This document shows, piece after piece, positions 23,801 to 37,400 of a DNA stretch of 64,000 nucleotides. Position 1 is the stretch's first letter; the number at the start of each line of letters is the position of its first letter. The position numbers and the translations under genes are program-made. The stretch comes from Strongylocentrotus droebachiensis. Its lineage: Eukaryota > Echinodermata > Echinoidea > Camarodonta > Strongylocentrotidae. The notes beneath the pieces were generated by a model. That model saw only the letters and a program-made list of their open reading frames with translations. It made no database searches and was not told the DNA's origin. The stretch covers positions 124,001 to 188,000 of the forward strand of contig JAVYIG010002201.1 of the NCBI GenBank assembly GCA_035222895.1, in the 5' to 3' direction.

Positions 23801-26800
23801 ATAGCAGGAGTGCTGATGATTATAACGAGAAGAAGGAGGAAGAAATAGAGAAGGAAGGTGATGACGATGATAAGTGTGATGACAATGTGTGCGCTCATAA
23901 TGATAAATGTTACAACGACGATGGTTTGGGCGATTATGAAAATGAAAATGATTGGATATAAAGATTATGATGGAATACTAATAGTCACAATTCAAATCGA
24001 ATATTAATGTATCGTAATGGTGGGTGAAGAGTTTACACATTATATTCTGCGATAGAATAATGGAATCAAATTAATAAAGAATTAGCTCATTAAAAAGTTA
24101 ATGTAATTGAAAATTACTCTCTTAGACTGTGTGAAAGTTTGGCTGAGCTTATACAAGAAGTGCGCTTTTTGCATCATTTTGAGGACCGTTTTCATAATTC
24201 TGAAATATATTGTCAACTAATGGAAAAGTAGTCTCTGGTTAGTAGTCAGGGACGTATACTTATCGAATGTAATGACCAATTGTGATCGTGCCATTAACAG
24301 AACTCGAGCACAAGACAGGAGAATTAAATATATCTACGGTGCTCTTCGTGCTTCAGAACCCTTTGACTGCTCTTCAATTTTGTGCCCCGGTAAAGGGGCA
24401 TACACCAGCGACATCATGTGTCGGATACGCCACCGGGGGTGTGGTGGGGTGGGGACTCTCAGGCAAGGCAATAGTCAAGTAAGGCATACGAGAGGCTAGC
24501 TGTCGAAAGCGTGAGAAGTGAATTAGCGTAGACATCGTTATCATAATACTAACCAATGACGTCATGATGTAGCTATAGCCACGCAATAGCATCTGAGCTT
24601 CCAGGATCTATTTATGACAAATGATACAGGAATCATGAAAGACATTGTTGGTGGGGTGGAAACGAATACTCACCAGTGGTGTAATAATGTAGTGGTAATA
24701 ATCCATCATCATTTGAAGCTGCATCATCTGCTCCCGGGAAGAAGATGAGCGAAGAATGAAAACATGACAAGAAAATAGAGATCGTTATTATATCACAAGC
24801 TTGTGCGTTTAGTATTAGTAGCTTCCTCGGAGGTCCCAAACTTTAGGGTAGAAAATAATGGACGTAATCTATCGAAACACCAAGTTCTCCTCATACATAT
24901 GCAATTGGTACCATATTTGCAAGTATAGAAAATCGTTTGAAGGTAAACTATTTCTTCTAGTCAGTGCCTGTCGGTTGAAAAACTCAAAATTATGAAGAGA
25001 AATAGGATAATATCGTGGACAAAGCCTTATTCATAAGTTAAGTCATTAGGCAAACCCTTTAAAGACGTTCCTATGTTAATACGTTGGATAAAAATCATCA
25101 GTTGATGATAAATAACAATACACCGAGTCTAACCCAACTGCAGTGGAGATGAAGATGTTGTTCAGGTTAGTTTGTATTCTGTGGTGGATTCGCTGTCTAC
25201 TAGAAAAACAGGTTGATGGAAAGTTTACTTAGGATATTCCTCTCATGGGAATACCGCAGATGAATAAACTGAGGAATCTATCGCAACCCTATACTACAAA
25301 ACTAGTTTCATTTGACAATGATATAGCTACAGGAGATAGTTTTCCTCGCCCCCCCCCCATCTCGATAGAGTGAGGGAGAGGAGAAGAGAGAGAGAGGTTA
25401 ACAAAAAGAAGGAAAAAAAGAGAGTATCAGGACCGCCCTCAGAATAAGTTCCGACCCTTTACCGTCCTTTAAGATCAGTGCCCTCCCCCACCCCTCCCCC
25501 TTCACCTCGATGATGCCGTTGCTCTTTCAATTTCAGTCAGTTTGCCTTTTATTCAGTGTGCCTTACGACTTGTCTCATTCTTGCTTTCTCTCTTACATTT
25601 TATAAACTCTGACTCCTCTTCTTCCATCTCGATATCAATCTGTCTTTATTCACCTCTGCTTACATTTATCATATACCGTATATACATTATGCTCCTGCCT
25701 ATAGGCCCCATTCGTTTACTCCTAATGGCGTTACCTTCTCACGGTTTTATTTACTCCAATCCAATTAATTTTTATTTCTTTCAATGTTCTCACAGGGATT
25801 CATTTTTTCCTATTTTCTCAGTGGATATGGATTTGGGTGAAAAACATGTAAAAAATTGGTCCTGGGTATTTTCGTCCAGATGATACAGGGGGGGGGGGGG
25901 TCGACTATCTATTTGAGTATTCCATTACTAAAATCATGGCATTTGGCCCCGAGTTTGTTCCAGAACAAAGAGATGTTCTTCTAACCTTCTCCAGCAGTTG
26001 GATTAGAGACTTCCTGGAGCAGTCGATGATGATGTGGTTGGCTCCAGAACTCTTTATCCTCTTCATCATGGTGCCAAAGGGCATGGACTTGGTGTAGTAG
26101 ATGGTCAACTCAATGTCCCTGTGCATCGATTCCATTAAGACATCCTTTAACCTCGTCAGACCTAGAAAATGACCAATGGAAAAAATAAGAGTAACATAGA
26201 AGAGGGAAATGAATTTGAACATTTACAAAAAGGGGGGAAATACTTAAAATATTTTAAAGAGAAATTACACTGGTAAAAGGTTAAGCTGAAGGAAAGTCAT
26301 GGTCTTGTCCAACATAATTCAACTATGGACTAATTTCAAAATCGGGAAGGTCGTTCGTTAAGTGAGAGAATGCGGATTGTTATATGGCTTTACTGGCTTT
26401 ATATGTTCTCTTGAAGGGGCCTTTATGTGTGAGAGTGGTCCAAATACGAACGTGGGACTAATTGTGTGGAGCTCTCTATAAATGGCAAGAAGAAAACAAT
26501 CACGTAATCAAAACTGTGCTCTGAAAGGAAATGAGAAGACGAACGAGGGTGGAAGAAGTACATGGAATATTACTTTCATACTACTTATAACAAGGTTTGT
26601 TTATTATTACTTTAAATGATTTATTTCTCATGCAAATCATAGTACAATGATTACAAAAAAATGCAATGAAACGACAAATATGATATAAATAGCACGAGAA
26701 AAGGGAACTACATGTAACTAGAAGCAGAGCTTGTTGAAGTGTTAGTTCCTCAGATGCTGTTTTACAATATAACTTGCACAAAGTATACGTTGGTTTGTGC

Positions 26801-28400
26801 TCAGGAATCTAACACCCAGGAATAACGAGATGATTGAAATGTATTTATGATTCAATTGTATTCATTTACCGTTGTTATTGATGTACATGTATAAAACAAG
26901 ATATGAATTTACCATTGAAATCATCATAGATGATTGATATTTTCTTCCATCTAAAGGCCTTAACTAGATCCCTGATGGCTCTACTGACGATATCATTGGA
27001 GGGATGCATGTATATGGTGCTCTGACCAGGAAGATGAGGCTTCGGCTCCCAATGGGTCTGAATATGAGGGATATCCATGACGTCACAAACAGACTGAACT
27101 GCCAGGGAGTCCTGGAGGGAGGTGGGGCCAAACACAGCGGCCACGCCCACACCGAGCTGCTGACATACTGCAAAGAGAGCGAAGACAAATACAATGCTTT
27201 ATATAGAGTCAAATTAAATGAGATATTAATCAGTTTAATGTGGCGTAACTTGAATCAAGGTCCTTCCTTACCGTTGTACCATATCCTTTCAATGTCTATG
27301 CACCTCAAGAAAGCTGCCACACTATCGTTATATTTGGGCAACTACTATATAAACTGTAGCCCTTCTGGACCGTCGGCATCTCTCTCGTGTGTTCACTCGT
27401 GCTTTCTCATTCCACTTGCCCAACTCTTGATGTTGTCTAGATCCATCCTGCAGGACGTCTACCAACTCGACACTTCCCTTCAACTTCGTCTTCGAAAGTT
27501 GCCAATACAACACTTTTCTCTCTTCATCTCCAGTGACCATATTTACGATCTCCCTTTTCTTGACTTATGCCACCATTCCTTCCTCGTCTGATACCATAAC
27601 TCTGTATCCCTTCCCATCAACTGACCACCTATTCACAAAAGACAGTGGAATGTCCTCACCCACTGAGTACCTTATTGCATTAGCATGATCATAATTATAA
27701 TACCCCATTGAAACCCTTCTTTTCATGGTGTCGCTTGGGGATTTCTGACATAGCAACTGCTTAAAATGGTATTGGATTTTGTGAATGGGCATTGTATAAA
27801 AACATGCAATGCTATTGCGGACCGGTGAATGTCTGTTCATCGAGCTGACTGATGAATGACTGGCATGGTGATGTCACAAAAGTCATTTGCTTTTGGAGGG
27901 TGTTGTTAGGGGTTGAGATTAGCAGGTAGAACAAAAGTAATAGAAAAAATAATATTATATATGACATAAATATACATCAAAAAGTCAAAAGATATGTGAT
28001 GTATACATAATTACAGATCAACAAAAGCTAAAATGATTTTTTTGGGGTAAATTTAGTCACCCTTTAAAGATTATAAAAGTCATCGTCATACATGATACGT
28101 TATAATTGACCATGTTGGTTATTGTGCACATTTTGAATGTGTTTAATATGCAACCGGTTAATACTTCTTTCAAGAGTGATGGAAGGGGGAGCGTGATGGA
28201 GCAGAGGGTGATTGATATGAAAGAGTGGGTGGTACTTAGACTATTCTAATTACATTCAACACTCCAAGCAAGAATGACCAATCTATATAGCAACATAAAG
28301 ATTGATATGGCCCAACCCATGAAATTGGCGTCGGTACTCTGAATCCATGCTAAAAAAAATCCACAATGTTTGTATTTGTAGGGAATGTTGCTTTGCTGCT

Positions 28401-28445
<45 letters not shown>

Positions 28446-31400
28446 TGTCTCTTTCTTTTCCTCCTCTCTCTCTTTCACTCTCTCTCCCTTTTATAAAAAG
28501 TCAGGAAATGGTGTACTTCACACCATCATCATGCTTTATTTCACGATAACAGACTTCAGTCTAAAGCCTGCTGGATCAACATCAAGTCAATACACATTGA
28601 GACGTTTGGATTAATGTCACTTATTCACAATACTCCACATCCCATCGATTCATTTCATTGGTTTCCCACCCAGGGTGAACATCCACAAAATGAACATTCA
28701 GGGCACACTAAATAAACATGTAGGCGTGAGGGTGGAAGGCCCCCGTTCAGAATTGTTAAAGAAATTCCTGTATTGTGTAGCATATTTAATTTAACCTTTT
28801 CGTTGGAAAATTCTGATAGTTTCGACTTTTTCTAAAAAAAATATTTAGTTCGTTAGTCAGTATTTTGCACTTTTTAATGGAATCTTGATTCAATCGTTCT
28901 CAGTTGGCAAATATAATCCTGGAACCCATCTCCGATCTAGCGAAACCAGATTCTGATTCGATTTACTACTTCAATATATGTTAGCATAAAGATAAACCAA
29001 ACTAAATCCTTTAGGGGTTTATCTTGTCAATCAATAAAGATTTGAACAGCTTAAATGTATGAAAAAGATGACAGATTGGCGAATACTTTGATCTGGAATG
29101 AGATGATGTTACTATTCCATGGACTCGTTTTTTTTGTCTTCTTTTTACAATTTACGTCTTTCTTCGATGGGAGTATGTTATAAGAAAAATATGGACTCAG
29201 ATTGGAAAGTCTGCTATCCTGTAATGTGTTATGCGCTATAAAAGAACTGAGTATTATTATTGCAATGACGAACCTTCGTCATTGCCTTGTTTTCGTTCAC
29301 ATTCTTCTTATTAATTGCAATGACGAACCTTCGTCATTGCCTTGTTTTCGTTCACATTCTTCTTATTAATATTCTTGGTTCTTCTTCTTCTTCTTGTCGT
29401 CCGGAATCCCATTCGCTTTGCACGTAGTGCTTGTTATTCCTATCCAGGTCCTTTCCTCAAGTCCTTTTCCTTTCAAATTTCGTAGGCATCATCTCTAGCA
29501 TCTCATCAAGGTCACCTACTTTTTCGATTTTCGAAATCACTCATGCATGACCGTCCAGGCGCCATTTTGTCCGTTTCTAGTCCATTTTAAGGCCTTTATA
29601 TCTTTCTTCCTATCTCCACTATCCTAGATCCTACAAACTTCTAACAAATTCCTCTAGATAGTCTGAGAGATGTTCTTTCATCTGCGACGTATGACTTGAC
29701 CTTCATAATGCCATGTTCGTACTCAAAATTCAAATCTGAAACCGACTCCGTCAAAAATCTCTCAAATTCTTGAAAAATGGACCCCTAAATGATCTAAAAC
29801 TGCCATAACTTTCTCATATAAATTCTGTTTTGTATTTAAATCTCACAGTATCTTTATCTCATAATTGCACATAGCCATGCCAAATTTCACGCTCCAATGG
29901 CTTTGCACAACATAAATAGCGCCCTCTAAAGTTCTGGGAATTGGCTTTCTCTCTGTGGCCGTATCTCCATAATGGCTTGGCAAACCCGTACCCTTTTTTG
30001 GATTTAGATACTTGAAGATATGCCCTTTCCAGCCATATACAAAATTATATACCCTATCACTGACCAAATTTGAGAAAATTGCCCTCCAAATTCGCCATTT
30101 TCAAGAAAATTGAGAAATAACTTCAACTTGCTCTAAAATGGCGATCGTTATACCTACATCAATGAAACTTTGCAGACATATGTATCCATATACGTGACAA
30201 CTGTTTATCAAGTTTGGTAAAATTCGAATATGTCAGCGCAAAGTTATCGCCAAAAATGATGAATTTACTATGCTGTGCGTAATAGCGCGTTTGATGCGTG
30301 CAGTACGTTTTGCGCAAATGACAATGGTTTCAAACTGACCGCACTGAAGTGCCCTTTCGAATGATACCAAGTATGGTATATGTTCACGCAGAAAATTGTG
30401 AGTAAATCGCATTTGAACAAGGGTCACTATACGAATTCCGCCGAGTTTCCGCCCTATTATAACACGTTTCGGCCATGACGTCATTTTGTAAGACTGTTAT
30501 TCGGTTGTGTTAGTATGGGCGGCCGTTCGTGACAAAGCACGCGTCGCAACATGTTCATCATGCACCAAGTCCTATTGATTTTGCACGCAGTGCTTGCGAG
30601 CCCTTTCTAGATCCCTTCCTCTACTCCAATTCCCTTCAAAATTCGTAGGCGTAGTCTCTAGCATTCCTTCAAGGTCACTAAATTATTCGTTCTCCGGAAA
30701 CCCTCATGCGTGACCGTCCAGGCACCATTTTTCCGTTTCGGGCCGTTTTGGTGACCTTTCTTTCGCCCTAACTATCTCCACTATCACAGAAGCTACAGAC
30801 TTCTTACATATTGCTCTGGATAGTCCGAGAGTAGCTCCTTCGTTTGACTTGTAGAAACATGGCGTCATTGCACGCACATCGTTGTGACACGATTGCATTT
30901 CTAGTTGCAATGACGAACCTTCGTCATTGCCTTGTTTTCGTTCACATTCTTCTTATTAATATTCTTACTTCCTCCTCTTCTTCTTGTCGTCCGGAATCCC
31001 ATTCGTTTTGCACGTAGTGCTTGTTATTCCTAGTTAGGTGCTTTCCTCATGTCCTTTTCCTTTCAAATTTCATAGGCAAGGTCTCTAACATCTCATCAAG
31101 GTCACTACATTCTTTGATTCTCGAAATCACTCATGCATAACCGTCCAGGCGCCATTTTGTCCGTTTCTGGTCCATTTTAAGGCCTTTCTTTCTTTCTTCC
31201 TGTCTCCACTATCCTTCATCCTACAAACTTCTAACAAATTCCTCTAGATAGTCTGAGAGATGTTCTTTCATCTGCGACACATGACTTGACCTTCAAAATG
31301 CCATCTTCATACTCGAAATTCAAATCTAAAACCGACTCCGTCAAAAATCTCTCAAGTTCTTGAAAAATGGACCCCTAAATAATCTAAAACTGCCATAACT

Positions 31401-34400
31401 TTCTCATATAAATTCCGTTTTGTATTTAAATCTCACAGTATCTTTATCTCATAATTGCACATAGCCATGCTAAATTTCACGCTCCAATGGGCTTGCACAA
31501 CATAAATAGCGCCCTCTAAAGTTCTGGGAATTGGCTTTCTCTCTGTGGCCGTATCTCCATAATGGCTTGGCAAACCCGTACCCTTTTTTGGATTTAGATA
31601 CTTGAAGATATGCCCTTTCCAGCCATATACAAAATTATATACCCTATCACTGACCAACTTTGCGAAAATTGCCCTCCAAATTCGCCATTTTCAAGAAAAT
31701 TGAGAAATAACTTCAACTTGCTCTAAACCGGCGATCTTTATACCTACATCAATGAAACTTGGCAGACACATGTATCCATATACGTGACAACTGTCTGCTA
31801 AGTTTAGTAAATTGTAATGCCCTCTTCGCCAAGTTATCGCCAGAAATGATGAATTTACTATGCTTTACGTATTAGCGCGTTTGATGCGTGCAGTACGTTT
31901 TGCGCAGATGACAATGGTGTCAAACTGACCGCACTGAAGTGCCCTTTCGAATGATACCAAGTATGGTATATGTTCACGCAGAAAATTGTGAGTAAATCGC
32001 ATTTGAACAAGTACGAATTCCGCCGAGTTTCAATGACGTCATTTTTTAAGACTGTTATTCGGTTGTGTTAGTATATGGGCGGCCGTTCGTGCCAAAGCAC
32101 GCGTCGTAACATGTTCATCATGCACCAAGTCATATTGGTTTTGCACGCAGTGCTTGCGAGCCCTTTCTAGATCCCTTCCTCTACTCCAATTCCCTTCAAA
32201 ATTCGTAGGCGTAGTCTCTAGCATTCCTTCAAGGTCACTAAATTCTTCGTTCTCCGGAAACCCTCATGCGTGACCGTCCAGGCACCATTTTTTCCGTTTC
32301 GGGCCGTTTTGGTGACCTTTCTTTCGCCCTAACTATCTCCACTATCACAGAAGCTATAGACTTCTTTCATATTGCTCTAGATAGTCCGAGAGTAGCTCCT
32401 TCATTTGACACGTAAACACATGGCGTCATTGCACGCACATCGTTGTGACACGATTGCATTTCTAGTATTCTTACTTCCTCATCTTCTTCTTGTCGTCCGG
32501 AATCCCATTCGTTTTGCACGTTGTGCTTGTTATTCCTAGTTAGGTGCTTTCCTCATGTCCTTTTCCTTTCAAATTTCATAGGCATAGTCTCTAACATCTC
32601 ATCAAGGTCACTACATTCTTCGATTCTCGAAATCACTCATGCATAACCGTCCAGGCGCCATTTTGTCCGTTTCTGGTCCATTTTAAGGCCTTTCTTTCTT
32701 TCTTCCTGTCTCCACTATCCTTCATCCTACAAACTTCTAACAAATTCCTCTAGATAGTCTGAGAGATGTTCTTTCATCTGCGACACATGACTTGACCTTC
32801 AAAATGCCATCTTCATACTCGAAATTCAAATCTAAAACCGACTCCGTCAAAAATCTCTCAAGTTCTTGAAAAATGGACCCCTAAATAATCTAAAACTGCC
32901 ATAACTTTCTCATATAAATTCCGTTTTGTATTTAAATCTCACAGTATCTTTATCTCATAATTGCACATAGCCATGCTAAATTTCACGCTCCAATGGGCTT
33001 GCACAACATAAATAGCGCCCTCTAAAGTTCTGGGAATTGGCTTTCTCTCTGTGGCCGTATCTCCATAATGGCTTAGCAAACCCGTACCCTTTTTTGGATT
33101 TAGATACTTGAAGATATGCCCTTTCCAGCTATATACAAAATTATATACCCTATCACTGACCAACTTTGCGAAAATTGCCCTCCAAATTCGCCATTTTCAA
33201 GAAAATTCCGAAATAACTTCAACTTGCTCTAAAATGGCGATCTTTATACCTACATCAATGAAACTTGGCAGACACATGTATACATATACGTGACAACTGT
33301 CTGCCAAGTGTAGTACATTTTAATAACGTCAGCGCAAAGTTATCGCCAAAAATAATGAATTTACTATGCATTACGTAATAGCGCGTTTTATGCGTGCAGT
33401 ACATTGCGCGTGGATGACAATGGTGTCAAACTGATCGCAATGAAGTGCCCTTTCGAATGCTACCAAGTATGGTATATGTTTACACAGAAAATTTTGAGTA
33501 AATCGCATTTTAACAAGGGTCACTATACGAATTCCGCCGAGTTTCCGTCAATGCATTACATGCATTATCTATGGGGCATATCGGGTTCACGCTTTTGGCC
33601 CCCAGAACGATCTTTATTGCAATGACGAACATGAACATCCCATTGGTTTTTGCACGCAGTGCTTGCGAGGCCTTTCTAGGTTCTTTCCCCTATCCCAACT
33701 TCGTAGGCGTAGTCTCTACCATCCCATCAAGGTCACTGTTCAGTGAGGCCTTTCTTTCGCCCTGCCTATCTCCAGTATCACAGAAGCTAAATTGCTCTGG
33801 ATAGTCCGAGAGAAGCTCTTTCGTTTGACACGTAGAAGCATGGAGTCATTGCACGCACATCGTTCTGACACGATTGCATTTCTAGTTATTATTATTATGA
33901 ATAAATCTAATAAGATGTTTTAGCGATGCAAATCATGTTTCGAGAAATAATGGCCAAATCTTGTATTTACCAAAGACAAAAATAAACAGAATGGATGAGA
34001 TGTCTCACATCTCCCTCGCTACATGATATACACGTGCATCTCTCCCACTCTTCGCCTCCCAAATACATCCCGTCAATACATCCTTCAGAGACGCCGAACA
34101 TGGCTTATCCATTATTGAAGATGACAATTGCATACCAATACAACTTTCTGGCAGAGACACAAATACTGAGAAGGTGAAAGCAGGTGATTACATTTCATCG
34201 ATTTGAAGAAAATACAAAACAAACATTGATATTAGAAATCAGCATGAGCAAAGTGATTGATAGAGGACCTCTCTAGAACGGAATGGTTTGATGATGCAGA
34301 CGAGAAGAGGGGAAAATACCGATGAAACGATATATTTAACAAATGCGTAATTAGCTCTCCCGGAAACCACTCATCAATTAAGATTAAAGATACGCGAAAG

Positions 34401-37400
34401 TCGGCGCGAATCACCGCTTCTGGAACAGGTTATAACAAGTTTGAATTATTCTAAACCGTTCTGAACAAGCAAAACGGAAGTCCTCATCCATTCTTGTGAC
34501 AGAGTTCGCTTCGTTTTAAATGTTTTAAGTGTTGAAAAAAAATGCAAAATTCGTCCCACAATCAAACAAATATCAATCTCAATTAGGAAAGGCATCTTGT
34601 ATTGAGGAATTGTAATTTGATACTAGACAGAACGAGTTGAAAGATGAAGAGGAATTGACACAGGGACACTGAAATTAAGCAAACTGGAGGAAAGAGATTG
34701 GAGCAGGGTCAAGGAAATCTATTAGAACAAGCCTCTTCACTTAGGCCAACAAACTTGGTTTCCTGCACCTTCGGTTTGTGGACATTATGGGGCTTCATTC
34801 AGAATTAAAAATATAATTTAGCAAGAGACCGAAACAGGAAACCGAAAGACGCTGAGGGGACAGGAGTTAATCGCTTGGCGAGGGATTGAAGGCTCAATGT
34901 GGGCCGAAAACTCAGTCTTGCGAACATTCCTTTTCTGCTTAGTAAACCTCGAGGCTAATGGATCAATTGCGATGTCCCCAAGAGGGATTCTCACTGATAC
35001 ACAAGACAAAGACAGGTAGAGAAATACATTGAAACCAAACGGTGAAATGATTCGAAAGGATTCCATCGTCTCTTTGGCACACCTTGCTCCAGGCTGTTTG
35101 TATCGTTAACCCTACACCCATAACTAGAAACAGTGATCTTCCATTGCGGAAGTGAGCCATCCATCAGAGTCAATCGGAAGGTGAGCAGAGTTCTTTCAAT
35201 GGCTCCCTGTGACATGGCACTCTGATCAGGAGGTCACGTGACTCTAGAATGCTACTTCTTAACTTTAATCCCCTTCCAACTGTCCGGCCCTCATCGTAAA
35301 GCTGTCATAATATCGTTCATGTTTTCGTGCTCATACATTAACATTCAACTAACAGGGAGCCTGTAACAATTTAACGTGCGCTTTGATTTGGATAAACATG
35401 CATCTTTAGTCGAGACAAGCTCAAATTATTGTGTAATTGATATTCAAGGGATTCTTGATATCGGTTGAATATTCGAGAAAGCAAACAATGCTTTCATTTC
35501 ATAACTACTTATCCCTGAATAGTGTAATATAAAAACAATGCGCATGGGAATACTCTAATCAAAGGTTAAAGCCGTTGGAATGATCCCATAGTCCCACGTA
35601 TCCAAAGTGTATTAAGTGAATTGAACTCGTGCATCTGGCCAAGCAAAGCAACCAAGACTGCTTTTAACCTGTCCGACAACATCAGAGAAAATGTTTACAA
35701 TTGTTAGTTAGGTTTATCAGTATTTGTATGTTTATAGATAAGCAGTGATCTCATTCAGTAATGTAAGTAGTGTTCTTATTCAGTCCCTGAAATTTGCATT
35801 GCACTATGAAAGAGAATAAACTGAAAAGAAATTTCACAAAACGAAGTTTGTAAGATTTTCCTTTCAAGATTTATGAGAACGACAGGCAGGGATGGCTTAT
35901 GTTGTAACATAATGACAGCCCAATGGATGAAACAAAACGAATAACCTACTAGACCTAAATATAGACGAAATATTAAATTCGCCTTGTCTATTTGAATTTA
36001 GTTATTTTTTTAAGTTTTCCTTCAAATAAAACATAACTTCTTCAAAGGGTTGGACCAGTTATCCATGTCAAAAGGCATTCACGACTTTAAAGAAATAGAC
36101 ATGAGCGGAAAACGGTAAACATGTTAGACATGAGGATTATCACAACAAATACTCTAAAGAAAAACCCGGTCTTAGTGTACCTTAAAAATGGAATGTGGCT
36201 TACTAGTTATGCCAAACATTATGAATTCCGACAGCTGTAATCGAATAATGGGAAGCTACTGCTATTTCCGCCTCGATCAGATAACATACACACACACGCA
36301 CACAAGAGCACACGCACACGCATTAAAGTCTTGTTTTAGATATGGCGCGGTAACCGCAATTTCAAAAGTCGCCGCGATTTTCTTACGTGCAACTGAATGG
36401 CAACTGCGCGCAACATCGGACTTGCGCGTTTTCGCTGAGCTCTGTCTTGGAACATTTTATTAAAAACGCCGCGAATTTGCCACCTCCTATCTGAACGAGG
36501 CGTTACTTTGTAAATACAAAAGGAAAACAAAAAACGATTTTCCACTCTATTTTTAGTCTCCAGCGGAGTCACGTCAGTGATCACTTATTCTTTAAATGTT
36601 TGTTTTAAATAGTACCATATCTGGCCAAAAGTCGTTAAATTCTTTGGTTGATACCCTTTTATAAATATTACAAAACCCTTTTATAATATTACAAAACCCT
36701 TTTATAAATATTACAAAATCTTTGCATTTTATACAATTCTGTTTTCACTCAAGGATGACCCAGTAAAAGGCTTTGACCTAAGCCGCTTTATTGATCCGTT
36801 GGTTTATTTGGATTTTATTGTAGATGGTCCTGAAGAAGGGTCAGGCCAATTGAGAAAAATTAAAGAGATAACACCGGTGATTTTAATCCATTTTCCTTGT
36901 TTTGCACTTATGAGACGCCAACTGCACTTTGCACTTGATATATATTTCTAATATTTCTTTATCTGTTTTCCAAGCAGGTGCCTGGAGAATCCTCCCAAAA
37001 TACACGAATCAATACTCTAACATGTCACGTGGGCCATGATAAATCTCCTTCCCTCGTCCTCATCTAATATTTATGAGTGCACAGGTTGATGATGTATAAA
37101 CGGCAAAATCCTTCAAGATCCTTCCACTGCATATCTAACGGACGTTCTTTTATTATATTCATGTTCAGAAGAAACTGTAGCAAATAAGCACTTCCAACGT
37201 CAACATGATATTAAATACAAGAGGATGTTGTATTAAATTGTCAATAACGTCGTTAGGGTTTGCGTTATTCTCGTTAGTTTAAGAAAATGCTTCATTTATA
37301 TGAGGATTTGGAAATATTATTGAATACGCTCCCCATGACTTTCACTTTCCCTGGAGCTCCTTTTATAAAAACTGCTCACAGTCAAAACATACACTGTAAA

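Noticed and set aside
27004..27591. 195-codon plus-strand frame
   Set aside because: Its first part is the antisense of a confirmed GRIK exon (26913-27167) and the rest is antisense to the degenerate frame.
34818..35215. Overlapping open minus-strand frames with few stops
   Set aside because: Several frames are open at once, which reflects base composition rather than coding, and none shows a recognisable motif.
36654..36718. CRISPR-like direct repeats
   Set aside because: The three copies are contiguous without spacers and the window is eukaryotic.
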